Of a DNA stretch of 26,074 bases, positions 12,219-20,124 are shown piece by piece. Positions within the stretch are counted from its first letter, which is position 1; the number at the start of each line of letters is the position of its first letter. The notes beneath the pieces were generated by a model. The model did no database searches. It saw only the letters and a program-made list of their open reading frames with translations, and was not told the DNA's origin. Location of the stretch: positions 1-26,074 of IMG/VR virus record IMGVR_UViG_3300021957_000257, one strand, 5' to 3'. A program made the position numbers and the translations under genes. This DNA comes from a virus.

Positions 12219-12839
12219 ATGGAAATTAACAAAAGGCTTAAAAATCAAAGAGCAACTAAAAATAATATTAGTGAAAATAAATCTAATGCTAGTTTAGACA
12301 AAAGAACTATAGCTAAAAAATTTAGAGAATTAGCTAACAATGCTCAGAAAACTTTAGGAACTAAAGAATCTATTAGATTTTTTAGAGAAAAGCTAGTAAG
12401 AAGAAAAGTTGATCATGATCAGCTTATGAAAAATTATAAAACAGCATCAACACCAAAAGTTGGATCTATGCTAGTTTACAATTACAATCCTAAGTGGAAA
12501 GATAAGTTACCTTATTATGATTTAAATCCTTGTATTATTCTTTTAGACTATACAAAAGATGGATGGTATGGAGCTAATATGCATTACCTTCCTCCTACTC
12601 TTAGAGCTGATCTACTCTTAGATATAGGATGGAATAAAAGTGCTTCTTTAAACAATATTCAAAAATCATTAGAGAAAAACAGTTTAACTAAAATATGTTT
12701 AAAAAGATATCTTAGAAGTCAGTTAAATAGTAGAATAAAGATAATAAACAGAGAAGATTGGGAAATAATTATCCAATTACCTTTTGATGCTTTTGTTAAT
12801 GAGAGTAGAGGTAGAATTTGGAGGAAAGCTAGAAAATAA
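12219..12839 (+). CDS. Conserved T4-like virion-associated protein, 206 aa
   Basis: The first 80 residues are basic and helical (RTIAKKFRELANNAQKTLG). The centre, about residues 82-132, has GSMLVYNYNPKWKDKLPYYD followed by PCIILLDY, DGWYGANMHYLPP and a following RADLL. I have seen this YNPK..LPYYD..GWYG.NMHYLPP pattern in T4-like structural modules, but cannot name the gene with confidence; a DNA-end or head-completion role is only a possibility. It heads the plus-strand tail block and is coupled to gene 54 through TAATG (12837-12841). No strong RBS is visible. Confidence 0.7.
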   Translation: MEINKRLKNQRATKNNISENKSNASLDKRTIAKKFRELANNAQKTLGTKESIRFFREKLVRRKVDHDQLMKNYKTASTPKVGSMLVYNYNPKWKDKLPYYDLNPCIILLDYTKDGWYGANMHYLPPTLRADLLLDIGWNKSASLNNIQKSLEKNSLTKICLKRYLRSQLNSRIKIINREDWEIIIQLPFDAFVNESRGRIWRKARK

Positions 12840-13654
12840 TGTCATTACAAGAATTTAAAACATCAGCTTATTCAGATACTGGTTTTGCAAGAGCTAACAA
12901 ATATGTAGTAAATGTATTTTTACCAAATGCAAAGACTGCTATGGGATCTGGTTTGATTGGAACATTATTTAAAAATATGCCTAACACACCTTTTACGCAA
13001 CCAGGAAGTTCGTTTATTAATATACCTGGATTTTTTACTGGATCACAAGGTGTTAATATAGATGCTGCCCAACCTTTAAGAAATGCTTTAGCAAATAAAA
13101 ATTTTGTGGGTGCAGTTAGTAAATTAGGAAGACCTATATCAGGTTTTGTATTTCAAAATATAATAGGTAGAGGAAGACAACTAACATTGTATTGTTCTGG
13201 CGCTGAGATACCTTCAAGAGACGTTGAAGCAAACGAATTGTATTTGTATGGTGAATCAAGACAAGTTGGATTTAGACATTTGCATCAACAATTAGCTCTT
13301 CAATATTATTGTTCAGAAGATTTAAGAGAAAGAAGATTTTTTGAAGAATGGCAGAATATGGTATTTGATCCTGCTTCAAAGAACACGGGTTATTATGACG
13401 AATATACATCAACTGTTCAAGTTCAACAATGGGATTATGGTTTAACTAGAAAAATGGCCGAATATGTGTTTGATGAAGCTTATGTCGCAACAGTTGGTAA
13501 TTTAACTTATGCTTACGAAAATAGCGAGATACAGAGATTATCAATAAACTTTAATTATAGAAATTACAGAAGAACAGATTCTGGAAGTTCAGGAGGATTA
13601 GGTGACGTTGTAAGTAACTTTGCAGGAAAGATTGCAAAAGGAATAGGAATCTAA
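12839..13654 (+). CDS. gp54: Baseplate tail-tube initiator gp54
   Basis: The start MSLQEFKTSAYSDTGFARAN parallels the MYSLEEFNNQAINADFQRNN of T4 gp54. The C-terminal half is a tail-tube fold: CSGAEIPSRDVEANELYLYG, ERRFFEEWQNMVFDP, GYYDEYTSTVQVQQWD, then EIQRLSINFNYRNYRR. gp54 sits on gp48 at the top of the baseplate and starts tube polymerisation. At 271 aa it is somewhat shorter than T4 gp54 (320). gp48 also carries a tube-like fold, but the gene at 17302 fits gp48 better. The last 20 residues are glycine-rich. Confidence 0.75.
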   Translation: MSLQEFKTSAYSDTGFARANKYVVNVFLPNAKTAMGSGLIGTLFKNMPNTPFTQPGSSFINIPGFFTGSQGVNIDAAQPLRNALANKNFVGAVSKLGRPISGFVFQNIIGRGRQLTLYCSGAEIPSRDVEANELYLYGESRQVGFRHLHQQLALQYYCSEDLRERRFFEEWQNMVFDPASKNTGYYDEYTSTVQVQQWDYGLTRKMAEYVFDEAYVATVGNLTYAYENSEIQRLSINFNYRNYRRTDSGSSGGLGDVVSNFAGKIAKGIGI

Positions 13655-13655
13655 A

Positions 13656-14111
13656 ATGTTAGATATAAATCAAATGAGTGTTGAATTAACTGCTTTAATA
13701 CTTCCTTGGATAGGTGTTATTTTATCTGTTATAGTTGCTATATGGTTAAAAGATTTTGCTACTAATGCAGCTAAAGGATGGGCGTTTAAATCCAATCAGT
13801 CTTTCAATGAAGGGGATCATATTATATTAGATGGCAAAGATGCCATCATAGTAAAAATAGGTATGTCACAAACAGTATTTGGCGTATACACTGACAAAGG
13901 GTACACATGGAGATATATAACTAACGACAGATTAGCAGTTACAAAAATAGAAAAAATTATCAACAAAAATCTTCATTTAGACACGGAAGCAGAAAAAGGT
14001 TTAAGAATACAAAAAATGATTGATGCTTCTCAAAACGATATGATTAAAATGAATGAAGAAAAAATTAATGAAAATAAGAAAAAGATTGATGAGTTAAAAA
14101 ATAAAAAATAA
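13656..14111 (+). CDS. Membrane protein with MscS-like beta domain, 151 aa
   Basis: One membrane helix at about residues 9-31 (LTALILPWIGVILSVIVAIW), followed by a domain with SFNEGDHIILDGKDAIIVKI, a QTVFGVYTDKGYTWRYITND stretch and RLAV. The order F-x-GD-x-I, then V-x-x-I, T and IxND/IPN is that of the MscS mechanosensitive channel beta domain. The last 50 residues are a lysine/glutamate coiled coil. MscS has three membrane helices and works as a heptamer; this is a reduced form. It sits between genes 54 and 26 with AGGAA before its start, so it is made with tail proteins. Channel function is unproven. Confidence 0.65.
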   Translation: MLDINQMSVELTALILPWIGVILSVIVAIWLKDFATNAAKGWAFKSNQSFNEGDHIILDGKDAIIVKIGMSQTVFGVYTDKGYTWRYITNDRLAVTKIEKIINKNLHLDTEAEKGLRIQKMIDASQNDMIKMNEEKINENKKKIDELKNKK

Positions 14112-14126
14112 TATTATGAGGTTATT

Positions 14127-14828
14127 ATGAGTTTAAAGAATATAAGATTAAAGACACCTGAATACGATGATAAGGTACCATCAACAGGTGAAGATGTAAA
14201 GTATAGACCATTTACAGTAGCGGAAGAAAAATTACTTCTCATTGCAAGTGAATCAAAAGAAAATAAACAAATAGCTGATTCAATGAGAAAAATTATTACT
14301 AATTGTACAGGATTTGACGCAGCTACATTAACATATTATGACATAGAATATCTTTTTACAAAAATAAGATCTAAGTCAGTTGGAGAAGTAGCAACAGTTA
14401 AATTTAATTGTGAAAAATGTGAAGGTGAGAATAACGTTGGCATAGAGTTAGATAAAGTTAGAATTCAAAGAAATGATAACCACTCTAAAAATATTAAACT
14501 AGACGAAAATTTATTTTTTATTATGAGAGAACCACAGATTGAAGTTTTAGGATTGTATGACGACAATAAAAATTCAGTTGATAATGTAATTGAAATTGTT
14601 TGTGGTTCATTAGACCAAGTTCAAATGGACGATGAAATAATAAAGGTTGATGAAGGTGAAAAAGAAGACGTTAAAAATTTAATTGAGCAACTTACTTCAG
14701 ATCAGTTTCAAAAGTTAAGTACTTTTTTTGATACTATGCCTAAAACAATTATAGATTTAGAATATGAATGTATGCATTGTAATGAAATTAATAAAAAGAA
14801 ATTGGAAGGAATGCATAATTTTTTTTAG
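14127..14828 (+). CDS. gp26: Baseplate hub subunit gp26
   Basis: The T4 baseplate family pattern is seen: KYRPFTVAEEKLLLIASESK, then LTYYDIEYLFTKIRSKSVGE and two cysteine pairs, C95-x2-C98 and C215-x2-C218, that would bind one zinc. It is 233 aa, near T4 gp26 (208). RBS GAGGT precedes the ATG. The gene ends in eight T (14819-14826) read as TTT TTT TAG; the heptamer T TTT TTT (14819-14825) suits a -1 slip into the next reading frame. By position before the tape measure it corresponds to the tail assembly chaperone pair of other phages. Confidence 0.82.
   Translation: MSLKNIRLKTPEYDDKVPSTGEDVKYRPFTVAEEKLLLIASESKENKQIADSMRKIITNCTGFDAATLTYYDIEYLFTKIRSKSVGEVATVKFNCEKCEGENNVGIELDKVRIQRNDNHSKNIKLDENLFFIMREPQIEVLGLYDDNKNSVDNVIEIVCGSLDQVQMDDEIIKVDEGEKEDVKNLIEQLTSDQFQKLSTFFDTMPKTIIDLEYECMHCNEINKKKLEGMHNFF
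14819..14825 (+). promoter_or_regulatory. Putative -1 ribosomal frameshift site (T TTT TTT)
   Basis: The zero-frame codons are TTT (14820-14822) and TTT (14823-14825), followed by TAG (14826-14828), so the run fits X XXY YYZ exactly and the stop codon right after it would favour slipping. The -1 frame opens at this very run. Confidence 0.6.
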
Positions 14829-14860
14829 TTAACCTTTCTCACATAGGGTTGGTATCATTT

Positions 14861-15022
14861 ATGAAAAATGTTTTTGCTTGTATTCAGCACCACAAATGGT
14901 CTTACACAGAAATTATGGAAATGATACCGTGGGAAAGGGATATTTACTTTAACTTTTTAGTTGCGCATATCAAAGAAGAAAATGAAAAAACTGAACAACA
15001 GAACAAGAAAATGAGCAGATAA
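14861..15022 (+). CDS. gp51-like hub assembly protein, probably a -1 frameshift product
   Basis: If read from its own ATG it is 53 aa: FACIQHHKWSYTEIMEMIPW, ERDIYFNFLVAHIKEEN and a charged tail. A hydrophilic helix with MIPWERDIY recalls the gp51/tail-chaperone extensions of T4-like phages. No good RBS precedes ATG 14861. The same frame is open back to 14819, where it meets the slippery T run of gene 26 (its upstream stop is 14816-14818), and the intervening codons read LVNLSHIGLVSF. A gp26-gp51 fusion by -1 frameshifting is therefore likely. Its stop overlaps the tape measure ATG (TAATG, 15020-15024). Confidence 0.7.
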   Translation: MKNVFACIQHHKWSYTEIMEMIPWERDIYFNFLVAHIKEENEKTEQQNKKMSR

Positions 15023-16701
15023 TGGCTGAAATAAATCAAGAAACAATTAAAGATCTTAGTAATTCTATTACTGGAATGTTTAATGCATTTAAAAGTAGTG
15101 CAGAAAGAACACATGATTTTTTAGTAAAAAGAAGAGACGCTAATGCTAAAGCCATAGATGATCTTAAACGTCAAGTTGACGAACAAACAAGATCAGGTCC
15201 TCCTACAGCTGATGGTGCTAGAATTGTAAGAGAAGCATTTAAAAAGATTGATGAACTTGAACAACAAACTTATGATCGTCTTCAAAAGTACAGAGCTGTG
15301 TTTGGTGATAGCCAACTTAAACATCAACAAAAGAAAAAAGATGATCCAGCTTATGCTCAATTCACTCAAGGTAAAACTAAAGGTGATATGAGTAGGATGG
15401 ATAAAATTAGAGAAGGTTTTTATAAAAACGGTTTAGGTGTTTTAAAAAACATATCTAAAAAAATGGGGGATTTTATAAAAGCACCATTTAAAGCAATAGC
15501 TGGAATTGCTGACAAAGGTTTAAAAGGTATATTGTTAGGTCTTGGTTTGTTATCATTTATAAAATTTATTGAAGGAATACAAAAAGCTTCAAAGTGGTTT
15601 GGAGCTAATCCAACATTTGGAGATATTTTGAGTTCAGGATTAGCTAATTTAATTGGATTTTTTACAGGAGCCAATGAAGAAGAAAGAAAAAAAATGGCTA
15701 TTGATATTAAAGAGAAGTATATGAAATTGAAAAAAACAATATTTTATGTTATAGATTCTTTTTCTTTTTTAATAGACACAATGCATAAATTGTTTACAGG
15801 TGATTTCGAAGGTGTTGTTAAAAAATTTGAAAAAGATGGAAGTGCTTATAAGTTTTTTACAGCACTTGGAATACTAGCACTTGCACTTCCAGGTTTAACA
15901 ACTAGCGTAGTAGCACTATCAGCTGCATTAATACCATTTGCTAAATTAGCCCTTGTAATTGGATTTGTTTTTGATCTTGTTAGTGAAGCTATTATATCTT
16001 TTATGAAACTAGTTAAATTTGGTAAAGCTGTAATAGGCAAAGTTAAAGATTTAGGAGGGGGACCCTCTATTAAAGATAGATATGAAAAAGGTGTTGTAGA
16101 TGATATTAAAGAAACATTAGAAGCTATTAAGAAAGGTAGTGTCAACAATGCATCTATGTATCAAAAAATGGACTCTGCTACTGCGGAATATAACTTATCT
16201 AACTTCTTAGCAGATAAAGATAACAAGGGAGCAGTTAGTAAATTTTTAGAATCGGCAAATAAAGAAGAAATTGAATACATTAACAAACTAATGCAAGATA
16301 GAAAAAAAGGGTTCATAATGCCATTTATGGATGCTATAAAGGCCCAGGACCAAAATGCAATAGAAGCAGCAGAGGAAGATAAAATAAATAAAAAATTAGA
16401 TCAAAATTTTAAAAATTTAAAGAGAATAGAAAAAATTAGATCTGACGCAATTAAACTTCAAAATGCTCAATTAGTTCCTGACGAATCTACTGCATTGTCA
16501 AAAGTTACTCGTTTTGATGGTCAGATGTATGGTATTGATAAATTAACTGATACTTTACAAGATTATTTTGCTAAACAAATGCCTAGTGATATTAAAGTTA
16601 ACAATACAAGTATTAATAATAATACAACTGCTCCAAAAACTCAATTTAAATATTTTACACCTAGCAAAGGTAAAGGACCTTACTCTAATATGTTGACTTA
16701 A
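15022..16701 (+). CDS. Tail tape measure protein (gp29-like)
   Basis: 559 aa, close to T4 gp29 (590). The first 160 residues are long charged helices (DFLVKRRDANAKAIDDLKRQ), and hydrophobic stretches lie at about 167-186 and 278-330, as usual for tape measures whose hydrophobic part enters the host membrane. The C-terminus is Asn/Thr-rich and ends PSKGKGPYSNML. Sequence similarity to gp29 itself is not obvious; the call rests on length, composition and position right after the gp26/gp51 pair. It is coupled to gp51 by TAATG. Its stop overlaps that of minus-strand gene 4 by 4 nt. Confidence 0.7.
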   Translation: MAEINQETIKDLSNSITGMFNAFKSSAERTHDFLVKRRDANAKAIDDLKRQVDEQTRSGPPTADGARIVREAFKKIDELEQQTYDRLQKYRAVFGDSQLKHQQKKKDDPAYAQFTQGKTKGDMSRMDKIREGFYKNGLGVLKNISKKMGDFIKAPFKAIAGIADKGLKGILLGLGLLSFIKFIEGIQKASKWFGANPTFGDILSSGLANLIGFFTGANEEERKKMAIDIKEKYMKLKKTIFYVIDSFSFLIDTMHKLFTGDFEGVVKKFEKDGSAYKFFTALGILALALPGLTTSVVALSAALIPFAKLALVIGFVFDLVSEAIISFMKLVKFGKAVIGKVKDLGGGPSIKDRYEKGVVDDIKETLEAIKKGSVNNASMYQKMDSATAEYNLSNFLADKDNKGAVSKFLESANKEEIEYINKLMQDRKKGFIMPFMDAIKAQDQNAIEAAEEDKINKKLDQNFKNLKRIEKIRSDAIKLQNAQLVPDESTALSKVTRFDGQMYGIDKLTDTLQDYFAKQMPSDIKVNNTSINNNTTAPKTQFKYFTPSKGKGPYSNMLT

Positions 16702-17264
16702 CTTTTTCTTTTAGGTCTAGGTCTTTTTGCTTTAGTTTTAGCTGATTTGAATATATCTACAAATTTTGGTTTCTTACTTTTTGTACTCTCTTTGAGTAAT
16801 TTTGTTTTATCTGTTTCCCAATTCAATATACCCATTTCTTTTAAAGTTTTCTCAGTCCAAATTTCAAAAATAAAATCGTTTCTTTTTGAAACTTCCATAG
16901 CTTTAGCCCACTTGCTCATGTTAATAGTATATGTTATCATTTCGTTAACATATCTAGATGTTTTTCTTTGAGACTTTGGCTTCTCTGGTTTTTTTGTTTG
17001 AATTTCAGGTTTTACTTCAATAACTTTTACTGAACCGTCTTTAAATTTAATGTAAAAATCAGGATAATATTTGTGTCTTTTTTGGTATATAGGATGTTCG
17101 TATGGAATTGCAATCTCTTCAGAAGCCCATTCAACAACTAATTCATTACCATCTAACCATCTCATTACGTTTCTTTCCCAATGAGATCTGTAAATAATAT
17201 TGGCTTTATCACCAACATATTTCTCAGGATGTTTAATATCAGTAAATTTTCCTTTATGATACAT
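16698..17264 (-). CDS. gp4: Head completion nuclease gp4
   Basis: The N-terminus YHKGKFTDIKHPEKYVGD, then IIYRSHWERNVMRWLD, VEWASEEIAIPY and KYYPDFYIKF...KVIEVKP match T4 gp4 (head completion) closely. The nuclease residues of the TnsA-like PD-(D/E)XK fold are present: E30, P68-D69 and E83-V-K85. gp4 trims or seals packaged DNA before tail joining. At 188 aa it is longer than T4 gp4 (150), because of a basic C-terminal tail (KTKAKRPRPKRKS). It is inserted on the minus strand inside the plus-strand tail block and has its own late promoter in the gap shared with gene 48. RBS TAAGG lies 7 nt before the ATG. Confidence 0.88.
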   Translation of the reverse strand: MYHKGKFTDIKHPEKYVGDKANIIYRSHWERNVMRWLDGNELVVEWASEEIAIPYEHPIYQKRHKYYPDFYIKFKDGSVKVIEVKPEIQTKKPEKPKSQRKTSRYVNEMITYTINMSKWAKAMEVSKRNDFIFEIWTEKTLKEMGILNWETDKTKLLKESTKSKKPKFVDIFKSAKTKAKRPRPKRKS

Positions 17265-17294
17265 ATAAATACCTTACTAATATATTTATTAAGG
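17264..17294. promoter_or_regulatory. Overlapping divergent late promoters of genes 4 and 48
   Basis: Plus strand TATAAATA (17264-17271) precedes gene 48; minus strand AATAAATA (17290-17283) precedes gene 4. At T4 late spacing both would start near 17277. CCTTA (17272-17276) pairs with TAAGG (17290-17294), which is the RBS side for gene 48; the same CCTTA read on the minus strand is TAAGG, the RBS of gene 4. Late plus-strand RNA starts past the first arm, so its RBS is free; read-through RNA would mask it. Confidence 0.6.
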
Positions 17295-17301
17295 AATAAC
17301 A

Positions 17302-18204
17302 ATGGCAACTCCAATACATAAATTTCCTAGCAAAGGTTTAGGTGTAGATAACGAAATACCTGGATGGATACAAATTGTAGCTAGAGAAGTTCAATTTGGT
17401 TTGACTACAACAGTTAAAAAACCTTCTATTGGAAATGTTTCAAACGTTGGCCAAGAAGGTATTGGTGTAGCTAAAGATACAAAGAAGAACGTAGCTTATA
17501 TTCAATTGCCAATACCTCAAAATCTTTTATATGCTCAATCAGCTGGATATAATCAAGAATCTCTTGGAGCTACACAAGCTGCTGCGGCAAGTGCTGCAAA
17601 CGCTTCTAGTTTTCAAGATCTTGTAACTAATAAAGGTTTAGATGTTATAGGTGGTGTGCTTACAGATATATCATCAACTTTTAGAAATCCACTTCAGTTA
17701 GCAAAAGGAATAGTAGCTAATCCTTTTTCTTTTACAATGTTTGGACAAATGGCCCATAGAACATTTAATTACAGTTGGGTATTTGTTCCTAGAAATGAAG
17801 CAGAATCACAAGAAGTTAAAATTATATGCGATACGTTATCCTATTACCAATTGCCAGGAAGAGAAACAGAAAGCTTTCTTCAATTCCTCGAAATACCTTT
17901 ACATTTTGATATCAGTTATCATTGGGGTAATAGTTTAAACCAATACTTAGAACAACCTAACAGATCTGTACTTACTAATATAACTGTAAATTATGGCGGT
18001 GCCACAAGAGCTCAAAGACATAGCGATGGATCACCAATTGAGGTAGGTTTAGATTTAACTTTTATTGAAGTAGAACCTTTAATTAGGAATAAATTTGGAA
18101 ATGGACATACCTTAGAAGGTGGCAACAAACTAAAACAAGATGATGTTAACAAAGTTAAAACTAAGTTAGGAGCTAATCACGTAATGGGTGGTCAAGGCGA
18201 ATGA
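17302..18204 (+). CDS. gp48: Baseplate tail-tube cap gp48
   Basis: The C-terminal half matches the gp48 tube-like fold: FNYSWVFVPRNEAESQEVKI, ICDTLSYYQLPG, PLHFDISYHW, then NITVNYGGATR and EVGLDLTFIEVEPLIRN. gp48 is the first ring below the tube and is followed by gp54. The N-terminal half is a low-complexity Ala/Ser/Gly linker (TQAAAASAANASSFQDL). 300 aa against 364 in T4. RBS AAGG at 17291-17294 and a perfect late octamer 31 nt before the ATG. Its stop overlaps the gp53 start (ATGA). Confidence 0.8.
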   Translation: MATPIHKFPSKGLGVDNEIPGWIQIVAREVQFGLTTTVKKPSIGNVSNVGQEGIGVAKDTKKNVAYIQLPIPQNLLYAQSAGYNQESLGATQAAAASAANASSFQDLVTNKGLDVIGGVLTDISSTFRNPLQLAKGIVANPFSFTMFGQMAHRTFNYSWVFVPRNEAESQEVKIICDTLSYYQLPGRETESFLQFLEIPLHFDISYHWGNSLNQYLEQPNRSVLTNITVNYGGATRAQRHSDGSPIEVGLDLTFIEVEPLIRNKFGNGHTLEGGNKLKQDDVNKVKTKLGANHVMGGQGE

Positions 18205-18851
18205 GTTATTTTTCTGAATTTCCTTATATAAATTATGTTTTCAATAACAATGAAAATAAATTAATAAAAAACATTTCATTGAAGCCTGAAATTGTAGAAA
18301 AAGTCAAAAATCAAAGATCTGCTTTTGAGACGTATACTATTAAAGACGGAGATACAGTAGAATTAATTTCACATAGATTGTATGGTGACGTGCACCAACA
18401 TTGGGCTTTGATGATATCTAATGATATGGTATCTCCATATATAGACATGCCTTTAACTAATCAACAGTTTGACGAATATATATTTCAAAAGTATAAAAAT
18501 CAAAAAGATTCAGATAACAATAATGTAACACTCAATAAAACTAACACAATAGCTTTTACACAATTTGTAGGAACTACAGAAAACAATTTTAATACAATAA
18601 TAGGAAACGTAACTGCTAGACCTCATCATTTTGTTGATGCTGATAAAAACAAATATTCGTATGATTACATTGTTAATAATTCTATTAAAAGTAACGCATA
18701 CAGTAGAACAGAAGTTGCACCTATAGTTTCTCCTATTTCTATATACGACAATGAGCAAGATTTAAACGAAGCAAAACGAGATATACTTGTTCTTAAACCT
18801 AATTTAGTAGATCAAATAAAAAATGAATTTAAAAGAGTAATAAATGAGTGA
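18201..18851 (+). CDS. gp53: Baseplate wedge protein gp53
   Basis: The LysM-like part typical of gp53 is clear: RSAFETYTIKDGDTVELISH, RLYGDVHQHWALMISNDMV and PYIDMPLTNQQFDEYIFQKY, parallel to YYIKGSPRPEELANAIYGN..YWVLLMCND of T4 gp53. gp53 locks neighbouring wedges around the hub. The C-terminal half is Asn/Asp-rich and similar in length to T4 (216 against 196 aa). It is coupled to gene 48 (ATGA) and overlaps the gp27-like gene by 8 nt. Confidence 0.88.
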   Translation: MSYFSEFPYINYVFNNNENKLIKNISLKPEIVEKVKNQRSAFETYTIKDGDTVELISHRLYGDVHQHWALMISNDMVSPYIDMPLTNQQFDEYIFQKYKNQKDSDNNNVTLNKTNTIAFTQFVGTTENNFNTIIGNVTARPHHFVDADKNKYSYDYIVNNSIKSNAYSRTEVAPIVSPISIYDNEQDLNEAKRDILVLKPNLVDQIKNEFKRVINE

Positions 18852-20124
18852 CTATGCAGGTTCATACAAATTCAAAAATGTTTCAATTTCTAAAAATACA
18901 GATAGTACTGATATAACTGGATTAATATCTGAAGTAAACATTTTTGCTTATATAGAACAACCATCAGCTACTATAATGGTTTCAATAAAAGATTCAATTA
19001 ATTTTTTAAATGATTATCCAATTAAAGGTGGACAAGAATTAGAAATTGAAGTAGACTTTGATAATGAAAAAAGAATATGGAAAGTTGTTATAGCTTCAAT
19101 TGAAGATATAAGTTCAAGTTTAAACACTAAAGTGTACAATCTAAGATGTGTATCTCATTCGCTTTTTAAGTCTCACTATACAACAATTTCACAATCTTTT
19201 CAAGGTAAATTGTCTGATATTGCTAAATCTATTTTTGAACAATATAAAAACCCAACAGAAAAAATTAGAATATGGGACGAATCATCTAACAGCGGTTCAT
19301 ATGTTATACCTGGTTGGTCACCTACACAAACAATAATGTGGTTAGCTTCAAAATCAAGAGCTAAAAATACTGATACAAGATTTAAATTTTTTCAAGATTC
19401 ATTTTTAAATTATAATTTTTTACCATTAGAAACATTAACAGAAAAATATCTCGAAGAAGATATTCAAACTTTTTATTATCATGTAATGAAAACAGATAAC
19501 GTTGATAGAAAAAAAAATGAGATGAATGAAATTTTATCATATTCATTGAATGAATCTAATAACGTTTTAGATAGTTTTTCTAATGGTTTTTTAACTGGAG
19601 AGTTGTTTGAATATAACACTACCAGTAAAAATTTTGAAAGTATAAAACATGATTATTTTAATGACTTTAAAAATTTTAAAAATGAAACTGGAAACAAAAA
19701 ACCTTTATGGGAAAAGAAAGACTTTTCTAATACTTATGCAGATGAAAAATTTAACAATGGTTTAGAAATTGATCAAGTTACAAGATTTAGAGATGATGAT
19801 TTGTCAGATAAAAGTGAAATTTTAGATAAATCTAATTTGTTAAGAAGTTATTTTAATATGAGTAACAACATGGTTACAGTAGATATAAAGGGAAATAACG
19901 CAACAGACATAGGTCAAATTATTAATCTTGAATTTCCAAAAACAAAACCTCTTGTTAAAGGAGATTTGAAAGATGAATTTGTATCAGGTAGATATTTAGT
20001 TGTAGGAAAAAGACAACAGTTTAGTGTAAACGACACTATTTCGCATTTAGATTGTATTAGAGATTCCAATACAATTACAAGTGCATATCATGGTAGTAAT
20101 GATTTAGGCGGAGAAGATGTATGA
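18844..20124 (+). CDS. gp27: Baseplate hub protein gp27
   Basis: 426 aa (T4 gp27: 391), immediately upstream of gene 5, its known partner. The first third (GLISEVNIFAYIEQPSATIM, LEIEVDFDNEKRIWKV, VYNLRCVSHSLFKSHYTTIS) and the PGWSPTQTIMWLASKSRAKN block fit the tube-like domains of gp27, also found in Mu gp44 and the pvc/VgrG hub. The late part (ATDIGQIINLEFPKTKP and SGRYLVVGKRQQFS) is a typical hub C-terminus. It overlaps gp53 upstream and gp5 downstream (ATGA). Confidence 0.82.
   Translation: MSDYAGSYKFKNVSISKNTDSTDITGLISEVNIFAYIEQPSATIMVSIKDSINFLNDYPIKGGQELEIEVDFDNEKRIWKVVIASIEDISSSLNTKVYNLRCVSHSLFKSHYTTISQSFQGKLSDIAKSIFEQYKNPTEKIRIWDESSNSGSYVIPGWSPTQTIMWLASKSRAKNTDTRFKFFQDSFLNYNFLPLETLTEKYLEEDIQTFYYHVMKTDNVDRKKNEMNEILSYSLNESNNVLDSFSNGFLTGELFEYNTTSKNFESIKHDYFNDFKNFKNETGNKKPLWEKKDFSNTYADEKFNNGLEIDQVTRFRDDDLSDKSEILDKSNLLRSYFNMSNNMVTVDIKGNNATDIGQIINLEFPKTKPLVKGDLKDEFVSGRYLVVGKRQQFSVNDTISHLDCIRDSNTITSAYHGSNDLGGEDV

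Noticed and set aside
15846-16148. 100-aa minus-strand reading frame opposite the tape measure gene
   Set aside because: Shadow of the hydrophobic part of the tape measure; no RBS, promoter or neighbours on that strand.
18226-18237. TATAAATT near the start of gene 53 as a late promoter
   Set aside because: It lies inside coding sequence of an ATGA-coupled gene and is an easy match in AT-rich DNA.
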